Below are positions 17,907 through 26,877 of a stretch of 64,000 nt of DNA, piece by piece (the first letter of the stretch is position 1; every line of letters begins with the position of its first letter). The position numbers and the translations under genes were made by a program. The stretch is from Bacillota bacterium. Lineage in GTDB: Bacteria > Bacillota > Clostridia > Acetivibrionales > JANLFN01. Below the pieces are notes generated by a model. The model was not told the origin of the DNA, ran no database searches, and saw only the letters and a program-made list of their open reading frames with translations. Location: positions 1 through 64,000 of the forward strand of contig JAEWTV010000093.1 in assembly GCA_023397675.1 (NCBI GenBank), given 5' to 3'.

Positions 17907-18092
17907 ATGATTAACGGGAAATATAACAGAAACATTTTTGAAATGAAAGCCATGATACTTATGAACAACAAACTGCCTGTAACACCTGATAATCTGCACA
18001 AATTGGACAGTTTATGGGACAGCAACGGAAACTATGACCCCGCAAACATAAAACCTCTTATTGATATGATAAAATCTGCTTCAAACGCTTGA
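17907..18092 (+). CDS. Small conserved-looking protein of unknown function
   Basis: 61 residues, preceded by GGAGG and followed closely by a terminator, so it is a single-gene unit. It is soluble and slightly basic, with no signal or membrane segment. Near the C-terminus it has a DPANIKPLIDMIKSA helix. I do not recognise it. Confidence 0.65.
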   Translation: MINGKYNRNIFEMKAMILMNNKLPVTPDNLHKLDSLWDSNGNYDPANIKPLIDMIKSASNA

Positions 18093-18107
18093 AATTCAAA
18101 TTCTTAA

Positions 18108-18125
18108 GGCTCCGAAAACGGAGTC
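18108..18125 (+). terminator. Terminator of the 61-residue gene
   Basis: 7-bp stem with one G-T pair (18108-18114 with 18119-18125), an AAAA loop, followed by a run of nine T. Confidence 0.8.
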
Positions 18126-18194
18126 TTTTTTTTAATGAAACAGTAGCCTGGCATATATTACATCCTTAGCCATGAATTATTAATGTATCAAATA

Positions 18195-18223
18195 TTGCAT
18201 TTAAACATATAATGTACTATAAT
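18195..18223 (+). promoter_or_regulatory. Sigma-A-type promoter of the Cys-rich small gene
   Basis: TTGCAT (18195-18200), 17 bases, TATAAT (18218-18223). The start codon of the small gene is 41 bases further on. Confidence 0.75.
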
Positions 18224-18263
18224 TAATACAATCTTAATATATCTCAAAAAGGAGGTATATACT

Positions 18264-18425
18264 ATGCTAAGCTGCTCTTGTTGTAATTATTATAAAGAAA
18301 TAGCCTCTTCAGAAAATTCTCAAGAATGCAATATGCATGTGTGCGAATATGCAAATTTTACTTTCCCAAATGACATTGATGAACTTTCGGATTACCCTTG
18401 TAACATATCAAATATTATTGCATGA
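18264..18425 (+). CDS. Small Cys-rich protein
   Basis: 53 residues starting MLSCSCC, with further cysteines at about 22, 27 and 46, and no membrane segment. AAAGGAGG lies upstream of the ATG, a clear promoter precedes it and a terminator follows, so the gene is well supported despite its size. The spacing of the six Cys suggests metal binding or disulfides, but the family is not recognised. Confidence 0.7.
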   Translation: MLSCSCCNYYKEIASSENSQECNMHVCEYANFTFPNDIDELSDYPCNISNIIA

Positions 18426-18429
18426 TGGT

Positions 18430-18456
18430 AGGGTTGGGGGACAGTTCCCTAACCCT
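18430..18456 (+). terminator. Terminator of the Cys-rich small gene
   Basis: Stem AGGGTT-GGG with CCC-AACCCT (18430-18456), one internal mismatch, followed by a T-rich stretch. Confidence 0.7.
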
Positions 18457-18520
18457 TCTTTCTTCATGCCCTTTTTTTCTGCTATAATTATAACAAATCC
18501 CTACCTTTAAGGAGTACATA

Positions 18521-19234
18521 ATGAGAAGTATTCTTCTGATTGAGGATGACAAAGCTCTTTCGGCGGGCATTGAATATGCCCTTAAGAGCGAAGGCTTTGA
18601 TGTAAATACTGCAGCAACTTTGGAAAACGCCCGGCAGCTGATAAAAAATACTGACTACAGCCTGCTGCTTCTCGATGTCATGTTGCCAGACGGTAGTGGC
18701 TATGATTTTTGCCGCGAAATCAGGAGGCAATCCCATATTCCCATTATTTTTCTCACTGCATGTGATGAAGAAGTAAATATAGTTTTGGGTCTTGATATGG
18801 GCGGAGATGATTACATAACAAAGCCTTTCAGGCTTAAAGAGCTTGTTTCAAGAATAAATGCTATACTCCGCAGGGCCAGCAGTTCATCTCACGAAGAAGC
18901 AAACCTTTTGGCTTCAGATGATATTCAAATTTTTACACTTGAAGGAAGAGTAAAAAAGAGTGGTACCGAAATACTACTTACCACCCTTGAATACAGGCTT
19001 TTGCTCACAATGGTCAAGCACCCCAATCAGGTATTAAGCCGCAATTCGATATTAGAAGCCTTATGGGACTTTGCCGGTGAATTTGTTGATGATAATACAC
19101 TTTCAGTATATATAAAAAGACTCAGAGAAAAAATAGGAGACAACCAGGATGAGCACAGGTACATTACTACAATAAGAGGTGTGGGGTACAAATGGAACTG
19201 TGGTGTCAGGGGAGAAAAAAATGGGCATATTTAA
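18521..19234 (+). CDS. OmpR-family response regulator
   Basis: 237 residues: receiver domain with Asp52 in LLDVMLPDGSG and a winged-helix DNA-binding domain ending TTIRGVGYKWN. It starts a four-gene set of regulator, kinase, ABC ATPase and FtsX-type permease. Its last codons overlap the kinase start by 14 bases. A 20-base inverted repeat at 20482-20501 before the ABC genes is a candidate binding site. Such modules usually respond to peptide antibiotics or envelope stress. Confidence 0.92.
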   Translation: MRSILLIEDDKALSAGIEYALKSEGFDVNTAATLENARQLIKNTDYSLLLLDVMLPDGSGYDFCREIRRQSHIPIIFLTACDEEVNIVLGLDMGGDDYITKPFRLKELVSRINAILRRASSSSHEEANLLASDDIQIFTLEGRVKKSGTEILLTTLEYRLLLTMVKHPNQVLSRNSILEALWDFAGEFVDDNTLSVYIKRLREKIGDNQDEHRYITTIRGVGYKWNCGVRGEKNGHI

Positions 19235-20468
19235 AAATCCGGAGCTTAAGGGCATAGTGGTAAAAATGATTATTCTGCAGCTGCTTTTTTCGGCAGCCTT
19301 GTTTTTTGTTTCAGGCAGTGGCTTCAATGATTTGAATTCAGAACTTACCCAAAGGAATCAGGCTCTTGCAGGAAAGATTCTTTTAAAGCACCCCGAGCTT
19401 GAAAAGGACATTATCGGAATAATTACACAGCAAGCCACTCCCGAAGAAACAGCCAGCGGAAAACAAATACTACAGCAGTATGGTTACGATTTAAATTTAG
19501 AAAAAGATTCACATCCGCTCTTAAAAAAAATATACATAAACTTTGAAACAAAAACGCTCTTATTTGTATTGCTATGGTTGATACCCATAATAGCCCTTAT
19601 TTCTTTAGAGTATGGAAAGCTTTATAAAAAAGTAAGACAAATATCAAAAGCCTCTGAAAAAGTCATTGAGGGCAATCTCGAAACACCACTGCCTGAAAGC
19701 GGCGAGGGTGACTTCGACATACTGGGACATCAGTTCAACCAAATGTCTCAAAGGCTAATAAGAAGTGTTGATAGAGAAAAACAGGATAAGATTTTTTTAA
19801 AAGAAACCATATCAAATATATCACACCAGCTTAAAACACCTTTATCCTCCCTCATAACCTTTAATGAGCTTATGCTTGGCGAAAAAGACATGGATGAAAA
19901 TACAAGACAGGATTTCCTTGAAAAAAGCAAGGCACAACTTGTAAGAATGGAATGGCTTATTGCAAATCTTTTAAAGCTTGCAAGACTTGAGGCAGGAGCA
20001 ATCCAGTTTAAAAAGGATAAGCTTGACTTAAGTCAGCTAATTGATGCTTCCATAAACATTTTGTCTCCCAGAATTGCACAAAAGGATATAAACGTGACGG
20101 TCGACAATTCTTCAAGAGTCTATTTGATCGGTGACAGCGACTGGACCTCTGAAGCCGTTGTAAACATAGTTAAAAATTGCATTGAACATACTGGCATTGG
20201 AGGCAGCATTAAAATAAAGCTTACGGAAACATCTTTATTCAGCAGTATAAACATTAATGATAACGGGTGCGGCATTGACAACAGGGATTTGCCTCACATT
20301 TTTGAAAGGTTTTATAGAGGAAGCAGCAATACAAATCCCGAGGGAATAGGTATTGGGCTGTCCATTGCAAAACTTATAGTTGAAGGACAAAACGGAACCA
20401 TAACCGTAAAAAGCACATTAAATAAAGGTACCGAATTCGAGATTACCTTCCTTAAAAGTGTAATTTAG
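19221..20468 (+). CDS. Sensor histidine kinase
   Basis: 415 residues from the ATG at 19221 (AGGGGAG upstream). Two membrane helices (about 13-32 and 112-130) enclose a small external domain of 80 residues; then HAMP, HisKA with SHQLKTPLSSL (His202), and HATPase with NDNGCGI and GIGIGLSIAK. Cognate regulator is encoded immediately upstream with a 14-base overlap. Confidence 0.9.
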   Translation: MGIFKNPELKGIVVKMIILQLLFSAALFFVSGSGFNDLNSELTQRNQALAGKILLKHPELEKDIIGIITQQATPEETASGKQILQQYGYDLNLEKDSHPLLKKIYINFETKTLLFVLLWLIPIIALISLEYGKLYKKVRQISKASEKVIEGNLETPLPESGEGDFDILGHQFNQMSQRLIRSVDREKQDKIFLKETISNISHQLKTPLSSLITFNELMLGEKDMDENTRQDFLEKSKAQLVRMEWLIANLLKLARLEAGAIQFKKDKLDLSQLIDASINILSPRIAQKDINVTVDNSSRVYLIGDSDWTSEAVVNIVKNCIEHTGIGGSIKIKLTETSLFSSININDNGCGIDNRDLPHIFERFYRGSSNTNPEGIGIGLSIAKLIVEGQNGTITVKSTLNKGTEFEITFLKSVI

Positions 20469-20481
20469 CCTCTTTATATTA

Positions 20482-20501
20482 GTCTTACTAAATTGTAAGA
20501 C
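20482..20501 (+). promoter_or_regulatory. Inverted repeat, candidate regulator site before the ABC genes
   Basis: Perfect GTCTTAC/GTAAGAC repeat with a six-base centre, in the 101-base gap between kinase and ATPase genes. The likely binder is the regulator encoded at 18521 (inference). A weak terminator role is less likely because no T-run follows. Confidence 0.45.
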
Positions 20502-20569
20502 AATTTGTCACCCTCAAGTAATATACGAACATTATAATTGAGTTATAAATTACGGCGGGAGGAAATATC

Positions 20570-21253
20570 ATGGAAATTGCAAGAACATTTGATTTGTGCA
20601 AAAGTTACGGTGAAGGCGAAACAAAAGTTGATGCAATAAAAAATATAAATGTATCAATAAATCAGGGCGAATTTATAGCAATTGTCGGCCCAAGTGGCTC
20701 GGGCAAAAGTACACTGCTCCATCTTCTGGGAGGGGTTGACAGGCCTACCTCTGGAAAAGTAATAGTTGACGGGCAGGACATTTACAGCCTCAATGAAAAA
20801 AAGCTTGCAGTATATAGAAGAAGAAATGTAGGCTTTGTATTCCAGTTTTACAATCTTATCCCGGTACTGACAGCTGAAGAGAATATTACCCTGCCCCTGT
20901 TATTGGATGGCAGGAAGGTGGACAACGACCACCTCGAGGAAATACTTGGACTTCTAGGACTTAGAGACAGACGCAATAATCTGCCATCTGAGCTTTCCGG
21001 CGGCCAACAGCAAAGAGTTTCAATCGGAAGGGCTTTGATTTACAGGCCTTCTATCATACTTGCAGATGAGCCTACAGGTAATCTTGACAGTAAAACAGGA
21101 AAGGAAATTATAGACCTTTTAAGGTTTTCGGCTAAAAAGTATCACCAGACCCTTGTAATAATTACTCATGACCTTAATATTGCGGCACAGGCTGACCGTG
21201 TCATAACAATTGAAGACGGAATGACCGTAATGAATGAGGTGACAGGGTCATGA
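20570..21253 (+). CDS. ABC transporter ATP-binding protein (MacB/LolD/SalX type)
   Basis: 227 residues with Walker A GPSGSGKST (40-48), signature LSGGQQQR, Walker B ILADEPTGNLD and the H-loop THD. This class energises FtsX-type permeases that work on lipids, lipoproteins or peptides rather than small solutes. ATG preceded by GGGAGG. Its stop overlaps the permease start (ATGA), so the two are made together. Confidence 0.93.
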   Translation: MEIARTFDLCKSYGEGETKVDAIKNINVSINQGEFIAIVGPSGSGKSTLLHLLGGVDRPTSGKVIVDGQDIYSLNEKKLAVYRRRNVGFVFQFYNLIPVLTAEENITLPLLLDGRKVDNDHLEEILGLLGLRDRRNNLPSELSGGQQQRVSIGRALIYRPSIILADEPTGNLDSKTGKEIIDLLRFSAKKYHQTLVIITHDLNIAAQADRVITIEDGMTVMNEVTGS

Positions 21254-23850
21254 AGAATTATACTTCCATTACATATAAGTATCTGAAGGTTCAAAAAAAA
21301 CGTACCATACTTACGCTCCTTGGGATAATTCTGTCGGTGGCTCTTATTACATCAATCGGAACCATGATAGTAAGCATGCAGGATCAAATGCTTAGAGAGG
21401 CCATCAGGTCAACCGGTGATTACCATGCAATTTTTAAGGATATACCAGCTGACAAGGTTAAAATTATTCAAAATCATACAGGCATTAAATTCTCTTCCGT
21501 TATCAGACGTGAAGGCTTTGGTGCATTATCACCTATAGTAAACGATAAAAAAGATGCATATATGCCACCTTATAAATATCTGAGTATAAATTCATACAGC
21601 AAAAACACCTTTGATTTACTTAATATTAAGCTAAACACCGGAAGGCTTCCTCAGAATTCACATGAAATAGCTGTAGACAGCCTGGCACTTAAGAATATTC
21701 CGAACAACCCCAAGCTTGGAGATACAGTAAGATTCGATATGGGGAAAAGGTATGCCGAAGGCCGTGAACTGGACAGTGTTTCTTTTGCGAAGGATGAAGA
21801 ATTCAAGAAGGTTTCTCAGGCGGAATATACTATTGTAGGCTTGCTGGAGCCAAAAATGATACTTAACAGCGGAATTATAACAAGCGGTATAGCTCTGCTG
21901 GACGAAACACTGGACAAAAGCAGGACATATGACATATATGTAAAAATAGATTCAAGTTCTGGAATCAAGGAAAAATTGGACACTATCGCAAAGGACCTTG
22001 GTCTTCAGTTAATAGACGGAAGGTATGAGCAGCTTGATTTTAACGAAAGCGTACTAAGGGTGCAGGCTCAAAGTGTAAACAGTGCATTGAATTCAAGCCT
22101 TATACTTATACTGGTTTTCCTTATAGTACTTATTATATTTTCAACTGCAGCTGTTATTTATAATGCATTCCATATATCTGTACTGGAACGGATTTCACAG
22201 TTTGGTATACTTCGCTGCACAGGAGCATCACCGGGTCAGATAAGAAAGGTTGTCTGGAAGGAAGCAGTTTTTCTGTGTATTATAGGCATACCTGTAGGTT
22301 TTGGATGCGGGATACTTGCAATGAATATTGTGTTGTACATTATCAGTACGATTGGCTTTGGAGCCCTTGGTTTTCTCGGCGATTTAAGGATTATTATATC
22401 GGTTCCGGTTTTGCTAATCAGTACTGTTCTCGGAGCTGCCACTGTCTTTATTGCAGCAACAGGACCCGCAAGACAGGCTGGAAGGGTTTCACCTCTCGAG
22501 GCTGTCAGGAATACGGGAAGTTATAAGAAGGAAAACTTCTCTAAAGTGAGAAAAAAGAGCTTATTAAGCCGGTTTATAAATATTGAAGGACAAATAGCCT
22601 TCAAGAATCTCCGCAGGAATAGGAAAAGGTTCAAAATAACAGTTTTTTCAATGGTTATAAGTATAATAATGTTTATTGTTTTTGGAAGCTTTGCAAGTTC
22701 AGTTTTTAAAATAGGGGCAGTAGAAGGCGATATTGGTGTCGACTATACACTTCAGGTGAATGACCAAAAGAACTTTAGCCAAAGTGAGATTGACCAAATA
22801 AAAGCTATTCAGGGTGTTGAAGGAATTTATAAAAATATAATTCACCATGCCTCAGTATTCGTACCAAAAGACAAGATTAACCGGAAGTTTTCAGATTTTT
22901 ATCCTTCAGCGGTAAGCATTGTAAAAGATAATAAAATTCACCTTCAAAACTGCAATATTATTGCTCCGGGGGATGACGGGCTCAATGAACTTAAGAAATA
23001 TCTAAAGGCAGGCAGCATTGATGAAAAAGCATTAAACAGCGATAACGGGGTTTTGCTGCTGCAAACAAGTAAATTCTACACTAAAGACAAGTCTGCGGTG
23101 TTGGATGTAACGGATTTCAAGCCGGGCGATACCTTAACTTTGTCAGTGGGAGAAGGCACAAATGATGAACAAAATATTAAAAGTGTTGAGGTAATGGGGC
23201 TTGTAGAGAAAAGCATCTCAGCCACAAAACAGGATTATGCGTTAAACGGCGGAATCTATCTTATTACGACTGAAGAAGTTTATAAAAAAATAGTTGGTGA
23301 TAATGATTATTCGTATCTCGGTATCAAAATGCAGGATGGTGCAGACAGAAAAGCCATAAATGATTACCTGTCAAAGCTGAGTAAAGAATCAAGATACTAT
23401 TATAATGATATTTCAAAAAGAAACAGTGAAAATCAAAAGAGTGCGACTGCTGTAAGTATATTTGTGTACGGATTTGTAGGGGTAATAACACTTATAGGCT
23501 GCCTTAATATTATCAATACGCTAAGTACAAACCTTATATTACGCAAAAGGGAATTATCAATGATGCGAGCTGTAGGAATGACAAAGGCTGCAATAAACAA
23601 AATGGTTGGGCTTGAAGGTGTTTTATACGGTATTACCGCCTCTATTTATGGCACAATAATAGGTACCATTCTCTCGTACGTATTATCCAACATAATGAGA
23701 ATAGCGCGGGAATATGAATGGACCATTCCCTGGAGTCATATAGTGATTTCAATCATCGGCGTCCTATTTGTAACTATAGTTTCAAGCCTGATACCTCTGC
23801 GAAGAATAAGCAGGCAGAACATTATTGAAAACATTAGGATGGAAGAATAA
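21250..23850 (+). CDS. FtsX-type ABC permease
   Basis: 866 residues with an N-terminal membrane helix, a large external domain, three helices (about 280-410), a second helix and external domain, and three C-terminal helices: two FtsX/MacB-type repeats in one chain. The internal cytoplasmic segment GRVSPLEAVRN is typical of FtsX domains. It forms an exporter or peptide-sensing complex with the ATPase encoded upstream, probably under the two-component system at 18521-20468. Confidence 0.9.
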   Translation: MKNYTSITYKYLKVQKKRTILTLLGIILSVALITSIGTMIVSMQDQMLREAIRSTGDYHAIFKDIPADKVKIIQNHTGIKFSSVIRREGFGALSPIVNDKKDAYMPPYKYLSINSYSKNTFDLLNIKLNTGRLPQNSHEIAVDSLALKNIPNNPKLGDTVRFDMGKRYAEGRELDSVSFAKDEEFKKVSQAEYTIVGLLEPKMILNSGIITSGIALLDETLDKSRTYDIYVKIDSSSGIKEKLDTIAKDLGLQLIDGRYEQLDFNESVLRVQAQSVNSALNSSLILILVFLIVLIIFSTAAVIYNAFHISVLERISQFGILRCTGASPGQIRKVVWKEAVFLCIIGIPVGFGCGILAMNIVLYIISTIGFGALGFLGDLRIIISVPVLLISTVLGAATVFIAATGPARQAGRVSPLEAVRNTGSYKKENFSKVRKKSLLSRFINIEGQIAFKNLRRNRKRFKITVFSMVISIIMFIVFGSFASSVFKIGAVEGDIGVDYTLQVNDQKNFSQSEIDQIKAIQGVEGIYKNIIHHASVFVPKDKINRKFSDFYPSAVSIVKDNKIHLQNCNIIAPGDDGLNELKKYLKAGSIDEKALNSDNGVLLLQTSKFYTKDKSAVLDVTDFKPGDTLTLSVGEGTNDEQNIKSVEVMGLVEKSISATKQDYALNGGIYLITTEEVYKKIVGDNDYSYLGIKMQDGADRKAINDYLSKLSKESRYYYNDISKRNSENQKSATAVSIFVYGFVGVITLIGCLNIINTLSTNLILRKRELSMMRAVGMTKAAINKMVGLEGVLYGITASIYGTIIGTILSYVLSNIMRIAREYEWTIPWSHIVISIIGVLFVTIVSSLIPLRRISRQNIIENIRMEE

Positions 23851-23864
23851 CAGAAGAAGGGGTT

Positions 23865-23895
23865 ACAGGGGTCGGCTTATACAGCCGTCCCCTGT
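23865..23895. terminator. Bidirectional terminator overlapping the end of terC-like gene
   Basis: 12 paired bases with one T-T mismatch (23865-23877 with 23883-23895). It lies between convergent genes, and its right arm encodes the last residues of the TerC-family protein. Confidence 0.7.
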
Positions 23896-24707
23896 TTGTT
23901 CTTTATCAATGAAAATACAATGCTTGCTGCCAGCAGAAGAACAATAACCGCCAGTGAAACAACCAAAGGTATTTCTATATGGAAAAACAGTACCGCAAGC
24001 TTGACTCCAGTAAAAGTCAATATAAGTGCTATTCCGTATTTAACATACCTAAATTTCTCATGCAGCTTCCCGAGCAGAAAATAGAGGCTTCTTAAACCTA
24101 ATATTGCAAAGATGTTCGAACTGTAAACAATAAGCGGATCGGTAGTTATGGAAAACACTGCCGGTATTGAGTCTATGGCAAAAATTATATCTGTAAATTC
24201 AATTATTATAAGAATCGCAAATAAAGGTGTGGCATGGAGTATACTGTTCTTTCGTATAAAAAACTTTCCACCGTCTGTTTCATCAGTAATCGGGATAATT
24301 TTGCCAAGAAGCTTTAGTATTTTACTATCTTTGAAGTTCTTATTCTCCTCATTTTTAAGCATCATTTTTATTCCGCTGAAGATCAGAATAACTCCGAATA
24401 CATACAGCACCCAGTGGAACATGTTTACTATGGAAACTCCTAGCACAACAAAAATAAGCCTTAAAACAATTGCTCCGAAAATACCATAGTTAAGTATTCT
24501 TCTCTGGTATTCACCCTTAATTCCAAAGCTTGCAAAAACGATTATGAATAAAAATAAATTATCCAAGGAAAGACTTTGCTCAATTATATACCCTCCCAGG
24601 AATTCCAGTGCTTTGCCGCCGCCTGCAAAAATGAGCACACCAACATTGAATAATGCCGCTAAACCAACCCAGAATAAAACCATTAAAAGTGCTTTTTTTG
24701 TAGTCAT
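23877..24707 (-). CDS. TerC-family membrane protein (manganese exporter candidate)
   Basis: 276 residues, seven to nine membrane helices, with the TerC-family acidic intramembrane motifs EQSLSLDNLFLF and EFTDIIFAIDSIPA. TerC proteins of this type (YkoY, Alx) export manganese, in part to load secreted metalloenzymes. The gene has a GGAGG ribosome site and is preceded by a yybP-ykoY manganese riboswitch with an intrinsic terminator, which strongly supports a manganese role. The divergent-family manganese pump gene ytaF is immediately upstream. Confidence 0.92.
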   Translation of the reverse strand: MTTKKALLMVLFWVGLAALFNVGVLIFAGGGKALEFLGGYIIEQSLSLDNLFLFIIVFASFGIKGEYQRRILNYGIFGAIVLRLIFVVLGVSIVNMFHWVLYVFGVILIFSGIKMMLKNEENKNFKDSKILKLLGKIIPITDETDGGKFFIRKNSILHATPLFAILIIIEFTDIIFAIDSIPAVFSITTDPLIVYSSNIFAILGLRSLYFLLGKLHEKFRYVKYGIALILTFTGVKLAVLFFHIEIPLVVSLAVIVLLLAASIVFSLIKNKQGTAV

Positions 24708-24772
24708 TGATTCCTCCGTTAAAGTTATTTTATATTTATTAAAAAAAATTATAAGTTGCCATATAAATAAAA

Positions 24773-24886
24773 AAGACCCTTAACATAGCATTTGCTATGT
24801 TAAAGGTCTTGCTTCCACTTTGGAGTATAAGGCCAGGCGGTTTAATGCCGGTTGTTGGCCCTATAGCTTTTAAGCTACTCCCCTTT
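24773..24886 (-). promoter_or_regulatory. yybP-ykoY manganese riboswitch with expression-platform terminator
   Basis: On the minus strand the leader opens with AAAGGGGAGTAGC (24874-24886), the hallmark 5' segment of this class, whose GGAGTA pairs with TACTCC at the other end of the aptamer; a small AGCT hairpin and GCC/GGC helices lie between. It is followed by an 18-bp hairpin with one mismatch (24773-24790 with 24793-24810) and six T, an intrinsic terminator about 65 bases before the TerC-family start codon. Members of this class bind Mn2+ and usually raise expression of manganese exporters when the metal is high. Confidence 0.9.
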
Positions 24887-24896
24887 AATTATTTAT

Positions 24897-24926
24897 AGTA
24901 TAACATCACAGCCGGCCTTCGGTCAA
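24897..24926 (-). promoter_or_regulatory. Promoter of the riboswitch and TerC-family gene
   Basis: TTGACC (24921-24926), 18 bases, TATACT (24897-24902) on the minus strand, placing the start of transcription about eight bases before the riboswitch. It lies just past the ytaF stop, so the TerC-family gene is transcribed separately. Confidence 0.7.
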
Positions 24927-24933
24927 TATACCT

Positions 24934-25548
24934 TCAGAAGAGCTGCTTTATGCCCAATAAAACAAGGACCACACCTGCAATAACAGTCGCCTTGTTTCCC
25001 ATTCCAACCCGTGTGAAAAACCTTGTAATATAATTACCTGCCCATAATGCAGCAAAGCTGATCACCGCAGACAAAAAACCGACAAAAAAGGCATTAAGTC
25101 CGATCATTCCGGCGCTTAAGCCTCCTCCGACATTGTTTATTGATAATGCAATACCTAGAAATGTCGCCTCTTTGAAATCTATGTCCTTTGAGTTATCCAT
25201 ATCAGCGTTTTCTGGTTTTTTAAATATATTAAAAATAATTTTGCCGGATTTCTTTTCAATCTTTTTTTCTTCATGGTTATCTTTTTTAACAAAAGGCTCC
25301 ACAATTATATATATACCAATACCTGCAAGCAGCGCCATACTGATAACAGCAGTAACTGTTTTTGTAAAAATACCTGAAAGTGTGCTCCCAGCAAAAGCCG
25401 CCAAAGATGAAATGACAAAAGTGATAGATGAAATCCACAGGTTTTTTGATGTTGGAATCTTTATCCCTCGTATGCTGTAAGCAATTCTCACACCAATATT
25501 GTCAAGGTTGTTCGCCAGCGCAATTAAAATAGTATATAAAAAATGCAT
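24934..25548 (-). CDS. ytaF: YtaF/MntP-like manganese efflux membrane protein
   Basis: 204 residues with six membrane helices in two inverted repeats, each carrying the paired N/D motif of this superfamily (ANNLDN near the start, SINNVGGG after the central loop), and a Lys/Glu-rich cytoplasmic loop at about 93-125. YtaF is a sporulation-associated member of the MntP-type manganese efflux superfamily. Substrate inferred from family and from the neighbouring manganese riboswitch. Confidence 0.85.
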   Translation of the reverse strand: MHFLYTILIALANNLDNIGVRIAYSIRGIKIPTSKNLWISSITFVISSLAAFAGSTLSGIFTKTVTAVISMALLAGIGIYIIVEPFVKKDNHEEKKIEKKSGKIIFNIFKKPENADMDNSKDIDFKEATFLGIALSINNVGGGLSAGMIGLNAFFVGFLSAVISFAALWAGNYITRFFTRVGMGNKATVIAGVVLVLLGIKQLF

Positions 25549-25771
25549 TGCATATCCCTTAAAATCATTCGTTCAATTTAATATATTTAATTTGAGCCGT
25601 TTGGGTTACTATATATGTGAAGTAACTTTTTTATTAAGTTAACAGAAATTTTCAAACTTTTTTATTTTAATCCCGTATATAGTTTTAGATGCAGCTAATG
25701 CAGTGAAAATATATACATCTTTCTGCATTTCATATAGAATAAAAATGTGACTAAAGTTAGGAGGAAAAATC

Positions 25772-26299
25772 ATGAACATCTTCGGAATAAATTTCTGGGT
25801 TCTGTTTTTGATAGTTTCGGGAATTATAATAGTTGTCAGTCAACTGTTCAATTCCAGATTGTCGGTAATCAGGGTCCTTTTCGGAGTTCTCTTCATTTTG
25901 TGCGGAACATCAATCATAGTAAACGGCTTCAGCATTTCAGGCAACGTAAACAACATAATATTCAGTAGTGAAAATGTGTCGCCATCTGACACTTCCAACC
26001 GGTACGCCATAGTATTCGGTAACGGCACTATCGATCTTAGCCAAAGGCAGGTAACGGGCGGCAGTAAGCACATTGGTGTAGATACCATATTCGGCAACTC
26101 GACAATTCTTATAAAAAAGGACACTCCTGTCAGCATTAAAGGCAATAATGTCTTCGGCAGCATTAATATGCCTAACGGAAACAAGTCGGACGTAATAAAT
26201 AATACAAAATATAACCAAGGAGACACAACCTCTCCAGACTGTTTAAACATAGAAGTAAACTCCATATTCAGCTCAGTTCATATACAATTAGTAGAATAA
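25772..26299 (+). CDS. LiaF-like membrane protein (first of a tandem pair)
   Basis: 175 residues: two membrane helices in the first 55, then a soluble beta-helical domain with repeated VFG/IFG turns (AIVFGNGTIDL, DTIFGNSTI, NNVFGSI, NSIFSSV), as in the C-terminal domain of LiaF and related cell-wall-antibiotic-response proteins. LiaF inhibits the LiaS kinase in bacilli, but there are no liaRS-type genes beside this one. GGAGG precedes the ATG. The next gene is a paralogue. Confidence 0.8.
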   Translation: MNIFGINFWVLFLIVSGIIIVVSQLFNSRLSVIRVLFGVLFILCGTSIIVNGFSISGNVNNIIFSSENVSPSDTSNRYAIVFGNGTIDLSQRQVTGGSKHIGVDTIFGNSTILIKKDTPVSIKGNNVFGSINMPNGNKSDVINNTKYNQGDTTSPDCLNIEVNSIFSSVHIQLVE

Positions 26300-26317
26300 T
26301 GACAGGAGGGATTTAAT

Positions 26318-26854
26318 GTGAGAAATATAAGAGGAATTTTATGGGGATTGTTTTTTGTCGCAGCCGGTATCGTGTTATTGATAAATCAAACAACCGATAT
26401 TAATATACCTATATTCAGAACACTTTTTGGAGCCTTTATAGTTTTTCTTGGGTTTTCTATATTATTCAAGAAAAAGAGAGTTCCCAAGAGTGAAGCCAAT
26501 GAAACTATTTTTGGAGAATCTTCAACAACTTCAACATCCGACAGAGATGAGAAATATAGCGCAGTTTTTGGCAAGCAATTAGTAGATGCTTCAAATATTG
26601 TACTTGATCATAATAAAAAGATTAAATTCGATGTGGTTTTCGGAGAAGGAACACTTATACTGAATCCTGACATTCCTACTGTTATAAAAGGGGATGCAGT
26701 TTTCGGCAGTGTATGTTATCCTGATAATGGTCAGGTAAGCTTTGGTTCAAGAACCTATGAGTTTTCTGTTGTAAACAGGACCGATCCTTATCTTTTGGTT
26801 GATGCCGATGCTGTTTTCGGAAGGCTCAATATAAGGTTTAAATCAAGCTTTTAA
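26318..26854 (+). CDS. LiaF-like membrane protein (second of a tandem pair)
   Basis: 178 residues, same layout as its upstream neighbour: two helices, then VFG-turn repeats (AVFGKQLVDA, VVFGEGTLIL, AVFGSVCYP, AVFGRLNI). Start is GTG at 26318; the overlapping ATG leads straight into a stop. CAGGAGGG lies upstream. It follows the first copy by 18 bases and precedes corA by 23, so the three are probably one operon. Confidence 0.8.
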   Translation: MRNIRGILWGLFFVAAGIVLLINQTTDINIPIFRTLFGAFIVFLGFSILFKKKRVPKSEANETIFGESSTTSTSDRDEKYSAVFGKQLVDASNIVLDHNKKIKFDVVFGEGTLILNPDIPTVIKGDAVFGSVCYPDNGQVSFGSRTYEFSVVNRTDPYLLVDADAVFGRLNIRFKSSF

Positions 26855-26877
26855 ATAACATTACAGAAAGAAAAAAC

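Noticed and set aside
18521..23850. Regulator-kinase-ABC set as a canonical BceRS-BceAB bacitracin module
   Set aside because: The kinase has an external domain of about 80 residues, and the permease has two FtsX units with two large external domains, unlike the single large loop of BceB; a general envelope-stress exporter is the safer call.
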